From contig JAKMGS010000003.1 of the NCBI GenBank assembly GCA_022424815.1, positions 1 to 33,844 on the forward strand: a DNA stretch of 33,844 bases, given 5' to 3'. This document shows, piece by piece, positions 25,943 through 33,418 of the stretch (positions are counted from its first letter, which is position 1; every line of letters begins with the position of its first letter). The position numbers were made by a program, and so were the translations under genes. Source of the DNA: Schleiferiaceae bacterium (GTDB lineage Bacteria > Bacteroidota > Bacteroidia > Flavobacteriales > Schleiferiaceae). The notes below the pieces were generated by a model. That model was not told the DNA's origin and did no database searches. It was given only the letters and a program-made list of their open reading frames with translations.

Positions 25943-25961
25943 ACCCCTTAAATTTTAGGGT
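25943..25961. promoter_or_regulatory. Operator-like dyad B upstream of glnK (CCCT-N8-AGGG)
   Basis: CCCT (25945-25948), TAAATTTT, AGGG (25957-25960). The centre is at 25952.5, 53 bp after dyad A and 52 bp before dyad C, with the same 8-base A/T-rich spacer. Confidence 0.6.
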
Positions 25962-25995
25962 AATATTTTATTAATACACTAATAATTCAACCTTG

Positions 25996-26016
25996 CACCT
26001 ATTTTTTTAGGGGGTG
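25996..26016. promoter_or_regulatory. Operator-like dyad C next to the glnK promoter (CACCT-N8-AGGGGGTG)
   Basis: CCT (25998-26000), ATTTTTTT, AGG (26009-26011), extended as CACCT and AGGGGGTG. The centre is at 26004.5, about 41.5 bases before the predicted transcription start, the classic place for a class II activator. Confidence 0.6.
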
Positions 26017-26031
26017 TTATGCCAAAAACAT

Positions 26032-26039
26032 TAGTTTTG
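26032..26039 (+). promoter_or_regulatory. -7 box of the glnK-amtB promoter
   Basis: TAGTTTTG matches TAnnTTTG exactly and lies 22 bases before the glnK ATG (26062). The expected -33 position is occupied by dyad C instead of a TTTG, as expected for an activator-dependent promoter. Predicted transcription start is near 26046. Confidence 0.55.
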
Positions 26040-26061
26040 TCGCAAACAACCCCCTGGAATT

Positions 26062-26400
26062 ATGAAAAAGATTGAAGCAATCATCAGAAAATCAAAATTC
26101 GATGAGGTACGGGATGCACTTCACGATGTGAATGTGTACTTCTTTAGTTACTGGGATGTAACTGGAGTAGGACATGAAAAAAAGGAACACTTATATAGAG
26201 GTGTCGCCTACAGCTCTTCCGACATTCAACGTCGGTTCTTGAGTATTGTCGTTAATGACGATTTCGTGGACGTTACGGTAAATGCTATTCTCAGTGCGGC
26301 AAAAACTGGAGAAGTAGGCGATGGTAAAATATTCGTGGTGCCCGTAGAGCAAGCCTATCGTATTCGAACCGGAGAAAGCGGGGGACTCACATTGAAATAA
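26062..26400 (+). CDS. glnK: P-II nitrogen regulatory protein
   Basis: The 112-residue protein has the P-II fold: MKKIEAIIRKSKFDEVRDAL, a T-loop (GVGHEKKEHLYRGVAYSSSDIQ), then AKTGEVGDGKIFVVPV and YRIRTGESG, which bind ATP/2-oxoglutarate. Tyr50, the equivalent of the modified Tyr51 of E. coli GlnB/GlnK, is present in RGVAY, so modification is possible. The loop differs from the usual form, with SSSDIQRRF after the tyrosine. P-II proteins sense 2-oxoglutarate and ADP/ATP and block the ammonium channel when nitrogen is plentiful. Here amtB follows after 10 bases, the classic pairing. Upstream lie three phased dyads. Confidence 0.93.
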   Translation: MKKIEAIIRKSKFDEVRDALHDVNVYFFSYWDVTGVGHEKKEHLYRGVAYSSSDIQRRFLSIVVNDDFVDVTVNAILSAAKTGEVGDGKIFVVPVEQAYRIRTGESGGLTLK

Positions 26401-26410
26401 TACACAACAC

Positions 26411-27661
26411 ATGGACACTACACTTACTCTTACCGTAAACAACCTTTGGATGATGATCAGCACAGCGTTGGTCTTTTTCATGCACCTTGGCTTTAGCTTT
26501 TTGGAAATAGGACTTACTCGTCAAAAGAATACGATCAACATCCTCTTCAAAAACTTCTTTATCATCAGTATGGGACTAGTCCTATATGCCTTCGTTGGAT
26601 TTAACCTAATGTATCCTGCTAGTTTCTGGAACGGCATCTTGCCCGATTATTTCGTAGGCCTCTTCGGCCTCGAGAGTCCAATGGGCGAAACTGGACTAGA
26701 CCTCAGCTATAACGAAGGATATACCTATTGGACAGATTTCTTGTTCCAAGGCATGTTTGCGGCAACGGCAGCAACTATTGTATCTGGTGCCATTGCAGAA
26801 CGTGCTAAACTAGGTTCCTTCTTTACTTTTTCAATGCTCTATGTAGGTATTGTCTACCCTCTCATTGGTTCCTGGAAATGGGGCGGTGGTTTCCTCGACG
26901 AGTGGGGATTCTACGATTTCGCGGGCTCCACGCTCGTGCACTCTGTTGGGGGATGGGCAGCACTACTGTATATCGCCAAGTTAGGTGCTCGAATAGGAAA
27001 ATTCAGCAAAGAAGGCAAACCTCGTGCAATTCCAGGCCACAACATCCCCTTTGCAGCCGCAGGAGTATTGATCCTCTGGTTGGGTTGGTTTGGATTTAAC
27101 GGCGGCTCTGTGTTGAGCGCTGATCCAGGCCTCACTTCACTAGTTTTGACCACTACTTCTTTGGCTGCGGCTGCAGGTGGATTGGCTGCGACAGGGTTCG
27201 TGCACCTCTACTACAAAAACTTCGACCTTACTATGTTCATGAATGGTATCCTAGGAGGATTGGTGAGTATTACGGCGGGTGCTGATCAAATGTCCGTCAT
27301 GGAAGCTGTCCTTGTAGGTGGTATCGGCGGTGTGATCGTAGTACTCGCAGTAGCGCTACTGGATCGCCTCAAGCTGGATGACCCTGTGGGCGCCGTGGCA
27401 GTGCACCTCGGCACAGGAATCTGGGGAACATTGGCAGTAGGAATCTTCGGCAATATGGCTTCTTGGGACCAATTCCTCGTGCAACTCATCGGCGTAGGAC
27501 TTATCGGTCTTATGTCCGTGGGAAGCTCTTGGATCTTCCTCACCGTTATTCAGAAAATTTGGGGACTTCGCGTGGACCGCGCGGAAGAACTCGATGGTCT
27601 GGACCAAGCAGAGCATGGCGGGATGACGGCCTATGCTGATTTCCGTATGAATCAACACTAA
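26411..27661 (+). CDS. amtB: AmtB-type ammonium transporter
   Basis: The 416-residue membrane protein has about 11 hydrophobic segments. It has the twin pore histidines in TLVHSVGGWAAL (about residue 176) and AVHLGTGIWGTLA (about residue 331), and the conserved Asp in FYDFAGSTLVHS. The N-terminal signature NNLWMMISTALVFFMHLGFSFLE and KNTINILFKNFF are typical. It conducts ammonium across the inner membrane and is probably gated by the P-II protein encoded just upstream. The C-terminal cytoplasmic tail (about 385-416) includes GLDQAEHGGMTAYADF, the conserved P-II contact region. Confidence 0.96.
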   Translation: MDTTLTLTVNNLWMMISTALVFFMHLGFSFLEIGLTRQKNTINILFKNFFIISMGLVLYAFVGFNLMYPASFWNGILPDYFVGLFGLESPMGETGLDLSYNEGYTYWTDFLFQGMFAATAATIVSGAIAERAKLGSFFTFSMLYVGIVYPLIGSWKWGGGFLDEWGFYDFAGSTLVHSVGGWAALLYIAKLGARIGKFSKEGKPRAIPGHNIPFAAAGVLILWLGWFGFNGGSVLSADPGLTSLVLTTTSLAAAAGGLAATGFVHLYYKNFDLTMFMNGILGGLVSITAGADQMSVMEAVLVGGIGGVIVVLAVALLDRLKLDDPVGAVAVHLGTGIWGTLAVGIFGNMASWDQFLVQLIGVGLIGLMSVGSSWIFLTVIQKIWGLRVDRAEELDGLDQAEHGGMTAYADFRMNQH

Positions 27662-27794
27662 AACACATCTATTCACTGGAAAAAGCCAACCCTGAGTGCG
27701 GCAACACCGACACCATGTTAAGCAAAACCTATATCAGAAATTCTTGCTTCTGTACCCGGAACAACTAACCTAATCGCTTACACCAATGCACCCC

Positions 27795-27845
27795 GCCCCG
27801 CGGGGCGAGGCACAAAAAAACCCGGCGCTGCGCGCCGGGTTTTTG
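27795..27845. terminator. Bidirectional terminator after amtB, with an extra GC palindrome
   Basis: ACCCGGCGC (27820-27828) pairs with GCGCCGGGT (27832-27840) around a 3-base loop, with A7 on one side and T5 on the other, so it can end both amtB and the convergent gene at 27864. A second perfect palindrome, GCCCCGCGGGGC (27795-27806), precedes it. Confidence 0.9.
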
Positions 27846-27863
27846 ATTTAAAAAATTTTCCAC

Positions 27864-28451
27864 TTAGTCCAGTGCAACGACCAATGCTACCCCAGCTCCA
27901 CTGGGGCGCACAGAAACCTTATCCAACATTGGAAGCTGTTTCGCATGATTGCGGTGCAGGTAATAAGCATAGGCATCAAAGGCCAACAAAAACGATCCTT
28001 GTAAGATCAAGCTATTACCATATCCCTTGAACATATCCGCTCTGTCGCCTTGATTCACCGACTCATTACGCATCCAGATGCCTGTGGCGATGTAGCCCAA
28101 ATCCAATACATCATTAACCAAGAAAATCGTCTCTGTTTTCTTCTGCTCTTTAATCATTTCCTCTAGAGTCAGCGTCTTTCCCCCTCTTCTGGCTTTAAGG
28201 TAGCCCGGTACCGCCAGTCCAAGATTCACTGTATTCCACATCACATTCATCTCGTGGAAATGCTTGGTCGCTTCGTCTTGGCTCGTGGTGTAGCCAATAC
28301 CACCCGCGACAAAATTTGTCACCGCATAGGATCCCAAACCCAACATCAGGTTTTCATTGATCCTGTTAAACTCGCTCTGATATGGTTCTACTTGGCCGAA
28401 AACGGACTGCGAGCAGAGAAATAAAGCAATAATTAGATGTGTTATTTTCAT
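27864..28451 (-). CDS. Secreted protein resembling DUF6992 proteins, function unknown
   Basis: The 195-residue product has a signal peptide (MKITHLIIALFLCSQSVFG, cut before Gln). Several hydrophobic helices follow, including LGLGSYAVTNFVAGGIGYTTS, then FHEMNVMWNTVNLGLAVPGYLKARR and ILQGSFLLAFDAYAYYLHRNH. The 'FHEMNxMWNxVNLG' stretch is what I associate with DUF6992, a Bacteroidota envelope family of unknown role; this assignment is from memory. The gene converges on amtB. A plausible promoter (TTTG, 18, TATCTATG) lies at 28472-28501. Confidence 0.68.
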   Translation of the reverse strand: MKITHLIIALFLCSQSVFGQVEPYQSEFNRINENLMLGLGSYAVTNFVAGGIGYTTSQDEATKHFHEMNVMWNTVNLGLAVPGYLKARRGGKTLTLEEMIKEQKKTETIFLVNDVLDLGYIATGIWMRNESVNQGDRADMFKGYGNSLILQGSFLLAFDAYAYYLHRNHAKQLPMLDKVSVRPSGAGVALVVALD

Positions 28452-28471
28452 ACTCCTGTTGAACGCCAGGG

Positions 28472-28501
28472 CATAGATAAAGTTCGCATCCGATTCACAA
28501 A
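28472..28501 (-). promoter_or_regulatory. Possible promoter of the DUF6992-like gene
   Basis: On minus, TTTG (28498-28501), 18 bases, then TATCTATG (28472-28479), one base off TAnnTTTG. The leader to the ATG is about 20 bases. Confidence 0.4.
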
Positions 28502-28505
28502 CTCA

Positions 28506-29015
28506 TTATTTGATCAAAAAATCGTAAACCAAGGTGAAACCCGAACCATAACAAATGGTGTATATCGCTGCTTTGGTGGCCACCTCCTTTTTAGTAACCC
28601 CTTTATCAGAGGTCGCAAGTGACGTGATAATCATAATATCCCTGAAGCTTCTACTTGCATGATACCCATCTGTCAATCCTACCAAAAAGGTTGTGCTTCC
28701 AAAGAATTTCGCTCCAGCACTCGGATCACCATTTTTATATTTATTCCTCCAACTAATGTTAGGATCCCAATATTGGTGATTTTCAACCCCAGTAGTTCTT
28801 TCAAATTCATTGTAATGAAACAACAAATCTTGTGATAATCCATCTGCCGCACCGGCAAGAAAAAGCATTGCACAGATGGGAGCCTCTTTCTTTACGGATT
28901 CACTTTTGAGCCAAGTTAATACCGCATTGTTGCCGTTAGTGGTGGACGAGTCTATTTGAGCTTGGACTTGTACTGCTACAAGACAAATACTAATAACTAC
29001 AGTTAGCCTCTTCAA
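28506..29015 (-). CDS. Secreted or membrane-associated protein of unknown function
   Basis: The 169-residue product uses a TTG start that gives a clean signal peptide (MKRLTVVISICLVAVQVQA, cut before Gln). The rest includes APICAMLFLAGAADGLSQDLL, NPNISWRNKYKNGDP and GSTTFLVGLTDGYHASRSFRD, and ends with a hydrophobic AAIYTICYGSGFTLVYDFLIK. The DGYHxxR motif recurs in small Bacteroidota hypothetical proteins, but I know of no function. It lies between the tRNA terminator and the DUF6992-like gene, 54 bases before it. It is AT-richer than the genes to its left. Confidence 0.62.
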   Translation of the reverse strand: MKRLTVVISICLVAVQVQAQIDSSTTNGNNAVLTWLKSESVKKEAPICAMLFLAGAADGLSQDLLFHYNEFERTTGVENHQYWDPNISWRNKYKNGDPSAGAKFFGSTTFLVGLTDGYHASRSFRDIMIITSLATSDKGVTKKEVATKAAIYTICYGSGFTLVYDFLIK

Positions 29016-29043
29016 AATTCCAGAATTTCCATTCCATTAAAAT

Positions 29044-29076
29044 AACAAAAAAGCCCCTCCAAAACGGAAGGGCTTC
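29044..29076 (-). terminator. Terminator downstream of tRNA-Ala
   Basis: AAGCCC-C-TCC pairs with GGA-A-GGGCTT around AAAAC (29051-29075). On minus it is followed by TTTTTTGTTATTTT. It begins 6 bases past the tRNA 3' end. Confidence 0.82.
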
Positions 29077-29081
29077 CTATG

Positions 29082-29155
29082 TGGAGAAGATCGGGCTCGA
29101 ACCGACGACCTCTTGACTGCCAGTCAAGCGCTCTAGCCAACTGAGCTACATCCCC
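29082..29155 (-). tRNA. tRNA-Ala (anticodon GGC)
   Basis: On the minus strand the 74 bases fold as a cloverleaf. The acceptor is GGGGATG/CTTCTCC with a T-T mismatch at the sixth pair and the G3-U70 wobble that is the main identity element for alanine. The D-arm is GCTC...GAGC. The anticodon arm is CTTGA-CTGGCAG-TCAAG with anticodon GGC, and the T-arm is GTCGG-TTCGAGC-CCGAT. The discriminator is A. CCA is not encoded. The gene marks the boundary between ordinary sequence and the AT-rich accessory region. Confidence 0.93.
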
Positions 29156-29199
29156 AAATCATTAATTAGTTCATTTCTAAGCTCTTACTGATTCTTTAC

Positions 29200-29229
29200 C
29201 AGTATTATCGTTAAAGTGAACGGGGCAAA
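29200..29229 (-). promoter_or_regulatory. Promoter of tRNA-Ala
   Basis: On minus, TTTG (29226-29229), 18 bases, then TAATACTG (29200-29207). This is a good -33/-7 pair giving a leader of about 35-40 bases before the tRNA. Confidence 0.5.
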
Positions 29230-29250
29230 TTTAACTAAATACACGTTCAG

Positions 29251-29284
29251 CTGGCAGTTTACTGGCAGTAAATAAACAGTAAAT
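29251..29284. repeat. Cluster of CTGGCAG repeats with a 15-bp palindrome resembling the tRNA anticodon arm
   Basis: CTGGCAG (29251-29257) is followed by the palindrome TTTACTGGCAGTAAA (29258-29272) and a partial copy ACAGTAAAT (29276-29284). The palindrome matches the anticodon arm of the adjacent tRNA-Ala (TTGACTGGCAGTCAA on the tRNA strand) at 13 of 15 bases when read in the opposite direction. This could be a recombinase site. Confidence 0.45.
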
Positions 29285-29340
29285 TTTTGTCCATGTCAAT
29301 CCTGGCCGTCACATTCCCATTTATAAAGAATTACAGATTT

Positions 29341-31239
29341 TTATGGGTACAGCTGTTTGAGTTTTGTTGCAATGGATTTAGCTCTTAGTTCAATTATATC
29401 TGGTGTCCACTCATTGACGTTTTGATTAAATAATCTGATATTATCTGTTAGTGGATCATATATTTTCCTTGACTTGTATAAGGTTTTCTTTTCATCAAAC
29501 GTTTTATTTCCAATCTTGGAATTATTATCAGCGTGAGTGAGCATCATATTCCCAATACTGTAGATAGCTTTTTCTTGCTCTTCACCTGACATACTAGCCA
29601 TAACTGGCCACTTACTTGATTCAATTGTCTGCGGAAGTGTATGTTCTAAGGAGGTTGTGACTAAGTTAATACCTTTTCTTGACTCTTCTTTGTATTGAAT
29701 GGCAAATATCACCATTGTTGCTAGATCATTTTTCTTCCTGAAGGTTTTATGATTTAGAATTGTCTGATCATCAATTAGTGAAATCCTTAGGTCCTCAGTA
29801 ATTGACAGGTTTTTTACTGCAAGAGTTGCATTCTCTAATGTATTCTCAAAATCGTTCGGGTTTATGTTAATTGACATTGCAATTTCTGGAAACTTCTTTT
29901 CTAAAACGTTAGCTACTTTATCAACCAAGTTTATGGTGAAGGTAATATTGAAAAGCTCTTCAAAAAGAGCCAAGATCTTATCACACAACTTAGGGCTAAC
30001 GTTTTGCTGATTAGGCAAATAGTAGTCCAAAACTCGTAAGACTATTGAGTGCCACTGCACTGTCTTTGTTGAATTCAAAAGATTAATGGCATTAAATATT
30101 CTTGAGTCTTTTTGAAATGAACTTGATAGGGGTTTCTTAATATTCTTGAATGAATCTGCGCTTACACTTAGGTTATTTTGCAAAAAATCCATCATCTTAA
30201 CAAAAGTAGAATGTCCTGAAAGCATTTTTTGATACTTAGAGTAGACTTGCTTTGTTGTTATATGACCATGTTGAGACATATATGCATATCTGACAAATTG
30301 AAACAGATTGTAAGTGTGATCCAGCTTGTTTGAGAATATTTCCGTCCAGATATTAAATATATCTTCACGTTCTTGATTATTAATGCCCGGTGTTTTTAAA
30401 CAATTATTTTTTATAAGGTCTAGTGCAGAAACGTCAAGCCCTCTATCATTTAACACTTCAAAGTACTCAAAGGCCATGTCATATGAATCTACGGTAAATG
30501 GGATTATTCTAAACTGAGATAGTATAGATTCGGTAGCTCTTTTTAAGTAGTCTAATTTTTTAACAGTTGATGGCAGATTTTTCAATTGATCATCAAAGAA
30601 CTTGTGCATTAATTTGAAGTTCTTATAAGAAACCTTATCACGGGTCTTGCTCTTATTCGCCTTAAAATTTAGTAAATGCTGCTCTTTACATATATAAGAG
30701 TTTTTCTCTCCTTCACCTTGATCATCATACAATGATAATGCTAAAGATCCTTTTGGATAATCAAAGGCTGCAGTTTGAATAAACTCTAAAAACTCATTTT
30801 CAAATAATGATTCATTCTCTGTAACAAGTCTAAATTCTCCATCTTTATTGTAAAGAACATTGAGAATTCTACTAGCTGTATTAATAAACTGTTGCTTTTG
30901 ACTTTTGGGAAATTGACCACCATCATTGTCAAGGAGGTCCTCAATTAAATCTCTAATGATTGAAAGCGTAATTATGGTTGTAGTAAATCTCTGTTGACCA
31001 TCAATCACATCTTTTTGTCCTTTTAGCGGTTGTCCATTTGAGGCAACCTTTTGAACGAATACTAATAGCCCGAAAAAATGGTCATAGTCATCACTGTCAA
31101 TAATTTTTTCTAAGTCACTCTGGTAATCTGCTATTTCTGATTTGCCCCATGAATATGGGCGTTGAAAAGAGGGAATGAAAATTTTTTTGTAGTCTGATGA
31201 AAATAATATAGACTCTAATGTTGCGCTAATATTTGACAT
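29341..31239 (-). CDS. DUF262-DUF1524 (GmrSD-type) restriction-like protein
   Basis: The 632-residue protein carries an N-terminal DUF262 domain with IPSFQRPYSWGKSEI (residues 22-36) and DVIDGQQRFTT (77-87); the DGQQR motif belongs to the ParB/Srx-like NTP-binding fold. The C-terminal DUF1524 domain has SLEHTLPQTI (His533) and GNMMLTHADNNSKIGN (about 563-578), an HNH-like nuclease centre. This is the fused form of the GmrS/GmrD pair that restricts DNA with modified cytosines; relatives include BrxU and SspE. A role in phage defence is inferred. The gene stands alone in AT-rich sequence beside tRNA-Ala, with no methyltransferase nearby, as expected for a modification-dependent enzyme. Confidence 0.9.
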   Translation of the reverse strand: MSNISATLESILFSSDYKKIFIPSFQRPYSWGKSEIADYQSDLEKIIDSDDYDHFFGLLVFVQKVASNGQPLKGQKDVIDGQQRFTTTIITLSIIRDLIEDLLDNDGGQFPKSQKQQFINTASRILNVLYNKDGEFRLVTENESLFENEFLEFIQTAAFDYPKGSLALSLYDDQGEGEKNSYICKEQHLLNFKANKSKTRDKVSYKNFKLMHKFFDDQLKNLPSTVKKLDYLKRATESILSQFRIIPFTVDSYDMAFEYFEVLNDRGLDVSALDLIKNNCLKTPGINNQEREDIFNIWTEIFSNKLDHTYNLFQFVRYAYMSQHGHITTKQVYSKYQKMLSGHSTFVKMMDFLQNNLSVSADSFKNIKKPLSSSFQKDSRIFNAINLLNSTKTVQWHSIVLRVLDYYLPNQQNVSPKLCDKILALFEELFNITFTINLVDKVANVLEKKFPEIAMSININPNDFENTLENATLAVKNLSITEDLRISLIDDQTILNHKTFRKKNDLATMVIFAIQYKEESRKGINLVTTSLEHTLPQTIESSKWPVMASMSGEEQEKAIYSIGNMMLTHADNNSKIGNKTFDEKKTLYKSRKIYDPLTDNIRLFNQNVNEWTPDIIELRAKSIATKLKQLYP

Positions 31240-31456
31240 AATTCAACTTCTAAGTAAGAGTAATCTCTTGATTTGTTGTTATTGTGTGCTTTTCCTGAGT
31301 CAAGCTGTTGTCTTAATTCAATTCAGACAAATCCTTACAACATAGTGTGAATATAATAGACTTTGTTTTTATTTGAAAGGTACTCTATTTACTTTCCTAT
31401 AAATTCAAAAGAAGGCTTATAAACTGAAATATTGTATAGAATCAGTGAGCACGGAT
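31240..31456. other. Intergenic region upstream of the DUF262 gene
   Basis: These 217 AT-rich bases hold the promoter of the restriction gene. I see no exact TAnnTTTG match, no terminator and no credible open frame. Confidence 0.5.
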
Positions 31457-31819
31457 TCAAGAGCCGTTGATCTTTTTAAATCTGCTCTTTTTTGTTCCTA
31501 GTATTTTATCTGTTCGTTCCTTAGCAAACTTTCTTTGAGCCTTGTGCTTTCTGAATTCAGCCCCACATGATTTAACCACATCAGGGGCTATTTCATTGAC
31601 CCTTGTTTTAAGTCTATGGTATGTTGTCCTTACTAATGATATTTTACTCCCTTTTGTGTGAATTGCATTCCACAGTTTCATAGGATCATTTTCAATCAAA
31701 GTTGAAACCCTTGTATATTCTCCATTTATAAGAGCAGTATCCATGTCTCTTAGTTTTGTGCTAAGTGAGATTGGTGAGAGGGTTCTTCTCATATATAGAC
31801 AAAATTGATGGAGCATCAA
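31457..31819 (-). CDS. Small very basic hypothetical protein
   Basis: The frame is 120 codons from ATG 31819; in-frame ATGs at 31792 and 31744 are possible later starts. The first 25 residues look unlike a folded start, while the part from MDTALINGEYTRVSTLIENDP is more protein-like. The C-terminal half is strongly basic (FRKHKAQRKFAKERTDKILGTKKSRFKK), suggesting nucleic-acid binding or a ribosome-like charge. I recognise no domain. It lies between the DUF262 gene and the three-gene unknown unit, all on minus. It may be a real small gene of the island or a chance frame. Confidence 0.45.
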   Translation of the reverse strand: MMLHQFCLYMRRTLSPISLSTKLRDMDTALINGEYTRVSTLIENDPMKLWNAIHTKGSKISLVRTTYHRLKTRVNEIAPDVVKSCGAEFRKHKAQRKFAKERTDKILGTKKSRFKKINGS

Positions 31820-32063
31820 AGGTATTAAAATTGTGTAACATTATGTTAAATAGGAAGGCTTGAGTTATCAACGGATTTTCAACATAAAGTTAGTTATTTA
31901 GGGAGGTACTGATAGTGAGAGCTGGAGTCTTTACATGCCATACTATACGGCTCCCCTCCTACTGATAGAGTGTGGGTACCCCCTGTGCATGAAGAAGAAA
32001 TACTGGGTTTTATTGACTCACATGATCTCTAATAATCCTGAGCACATAAAAATATAAATATAG
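31820..32063. other. Intergenic region with repeated TACTGATAG
   Basis: No gene is evident in these 244 bases. TACTGATAG occurs twice (31907-31915 and 31960-31968, 53 bp apart). GGGAGGTAC (31901-31909) is nearly an inverted copy of GGTACCCCC (31976-31984), so a long-range stem is possible. Confidence 0.45.
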
Positions 32064-32822
32064 CTATGACTGCACTGAAATTAAGTGCTGATACCTCTCC
32101 TCAAAACCTAAAACACATGATAAATAGAAGGGTGTGTCAATTTTTTCAGAGAGAGACTCAAACAATACTTGAAGCTCCTGAAGGGTTGCTTTCCTCTCTT
32201 CCTCAGTAAAACTACCCCAATACACAAATGAATTGGAAGACTCTAAAATTTTACGGTTCCTTTCAATGAAAGCTTCTTTTTCTGATTCAAAATCAATCTC
32301 TGATATAGGAACAGCTCTCTTTGCAACCAAGTGATTATAAATATCCCATTCTGAATAAGCTTGAATCCTAGGTTTGTTATGTGAGAAGAACGTACCACCA
32401 CGGGCAATGATGCTGTAAATGTGATTAATAGTATTATAAAGATCTATCAACCTCTCACGCTCACCATGATAATTTTCATGATTATTTCTTTTCTTCAAGA
32501 AATATGTATAGCACAAGTAGTAATAGTCTTGACCCGTTTCACTTTTAAAGGTTATGTCCTCAAAGCTGTCATAGCTAGAGTGATAAGTGAAATCAGGGTC
32601 ATTTACACTATCAGAGAAAAACTCCTTTCTCTGCTGAACCAGTTTGTTGTACTCTTCTTTAAGGACGTAATACTCTAGGGTTGGACTAGTTGAAATATAC
32701 ACTGTGTCCTCCTGGGCATAATGATTATTACTGTAAACGTCAGGGGCCACTGTGTCATTGTCCGGGTTTTGACAACCAGTTAAGACCATTAGGGTCATCA
32801 AATATGTATACAACCCCTTCAT
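32064..32822 (-). CDS. Lipoprotein of unknown function, last gene of a three-gene unit
   Basis: The 252-residue product has a lipoprotein signal peptide (MKGLYTYLMTLMVLTGC, lipobox LTGC, Cys17). An acidic, Asn-rich linker follows, then a mostly helical, charged domain with YYVLKEEYNKLVQQRKEFF and ERERLIDLYNTINHIYSII. I recognise no family. Its ATG follows the stop of the upstream gene with no gap, so the two are translationally coupled. It is AT-rich, like the rest of this accessory region. Confidence 0.7.
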   Translation of the reverse strand: MKGLYTYLMTLMVLTGCQNPDNDTVAPDVYSNNHYAQEDTVYISTSPTLEYYVLKEEYNKLVQQRKEFFSDSVNDPDFTYHSSYDSFEDITFKSETGQDYYYLCYTYFLKKRNNHENYHGERERLIDLYNTINHIYSIIARGGTFFSHNKPRIQAYSEWDIYNHLVAKRAVPISEIDFESEKEAFIERNRKILESSNSFVYWGSFTEEERKATLQELQVLFESLSEKIDTPFYLSCVLGFEERYQHLISVQS

Positions 32823-33413
32823 TTAGAACGGTACGGATTCAGAATCATCAATAGAGCTAGAGTTATAGATTTTGTCATACTCTTTCTTCCAATTATTCAC
32901 CCTTTCTTCAGACCAGAATTCATCTGGCAATGGTAAACCCTCAGGATCAACTTTAACCAAAGTATCATGTGAGATAAATGAGTATGTATGATTTTCTTCA
33001 AGCTTTGAAATATCTATTGGACCTTGTCCTGATATAGAAAGCAAGCGGGTAATCAACTTATCCCTTTCCTCCGTTGAATTGTTATAAAACCAAAGAGCTA
33101 TGTATGGCATTTGCTTGATCTTCCAACCATTTGTGAATTCTAATTCCAGATGTATAATCTTATACGGCTTATCACTTAAATAACGCAGTAACTCAGCAGT
33201 AGTAGTATGCTTCTTTACCATTTTCCTAACCGGATGCTTAGTACTCTTGCGCTGTCTGATGCCGTTATCAACCTGGTACAAAAGTGTTTTATGCTTGATT
33301 TCTAAATCCTTAAAATGAAGCAATAGCCAAAGGTTTCTTGTAGTATCAACCCCTAGACTAAAACTCTTCTGGTTTGAAAAGAGTTCAACACTTGAAATCA
33401 AATAGGACCACAT
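32823..33413 (-). CDS. Hypothetical protein, middle gene of the three-gene unit
   Basis: The 196-residue protein has no signal peptide or clear membrane segment, so it is probably cytoplasmic. The N-terminal half is mixed alpha/beta (NLWLLLHFKDLEIKHKTLLYQV), with a basic stretch HPVRKMVKKHTTTAELLRYL. The C-terminus is acidic with WSEERVNNWKKEYDKIYN. No family is recognised. It starts 5 bases after the upstream stop and ends exactly where the lipoprotein begins, so the three proteins are probably made together. Confidence 0.65.
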   Translation of the reverse strand: MWSYLISSVELFSNQKSFSLGVDTTRNLWLLLHFKDLEIKHKTLLYQVDNGIRQRKSTKHPVRKMVKKHTTTAELLRYLSDKPYKIIHLELEFTNGWKIKQMPYIALWFYNNSTEERDKLITRLLSISGQGPIDISKLEENHTYSFISHDTLVKVDPEGLPLPDEFWSEERVNNWKKEYDKIYNSSSIDDSESVPF

Positions 33414-33418
33414 ACCTT

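Larger units (their letters stand above)
25690..26061. other. Gene-free region before glnK: orphan terminator plus phased operator sites
   Basis: No open frame of note exists on either strand from 25662 to 26061. The left part holds a direct repeat CCAATAAACTTAA (25728-25740 and 25773-25785) flanking a small hairpin (CGAACA/TGTTCG, 25747-25762) and a strong plus-strand terminator. The right part is very AT-rich and carries three evenly spaced dyads and the glnK promoter. Each is listed separately. Confidence 0.7.

Noticed and set aside
26011-26023. Sigma-54 promoter (GG-N10-GC) before glnK
   Set aside because: The GG and GC elements are 9 bases apart at best and the TGGCAC/TTGCA context is absent; the exact TAnnTTTG box downstream explains the promoter better.
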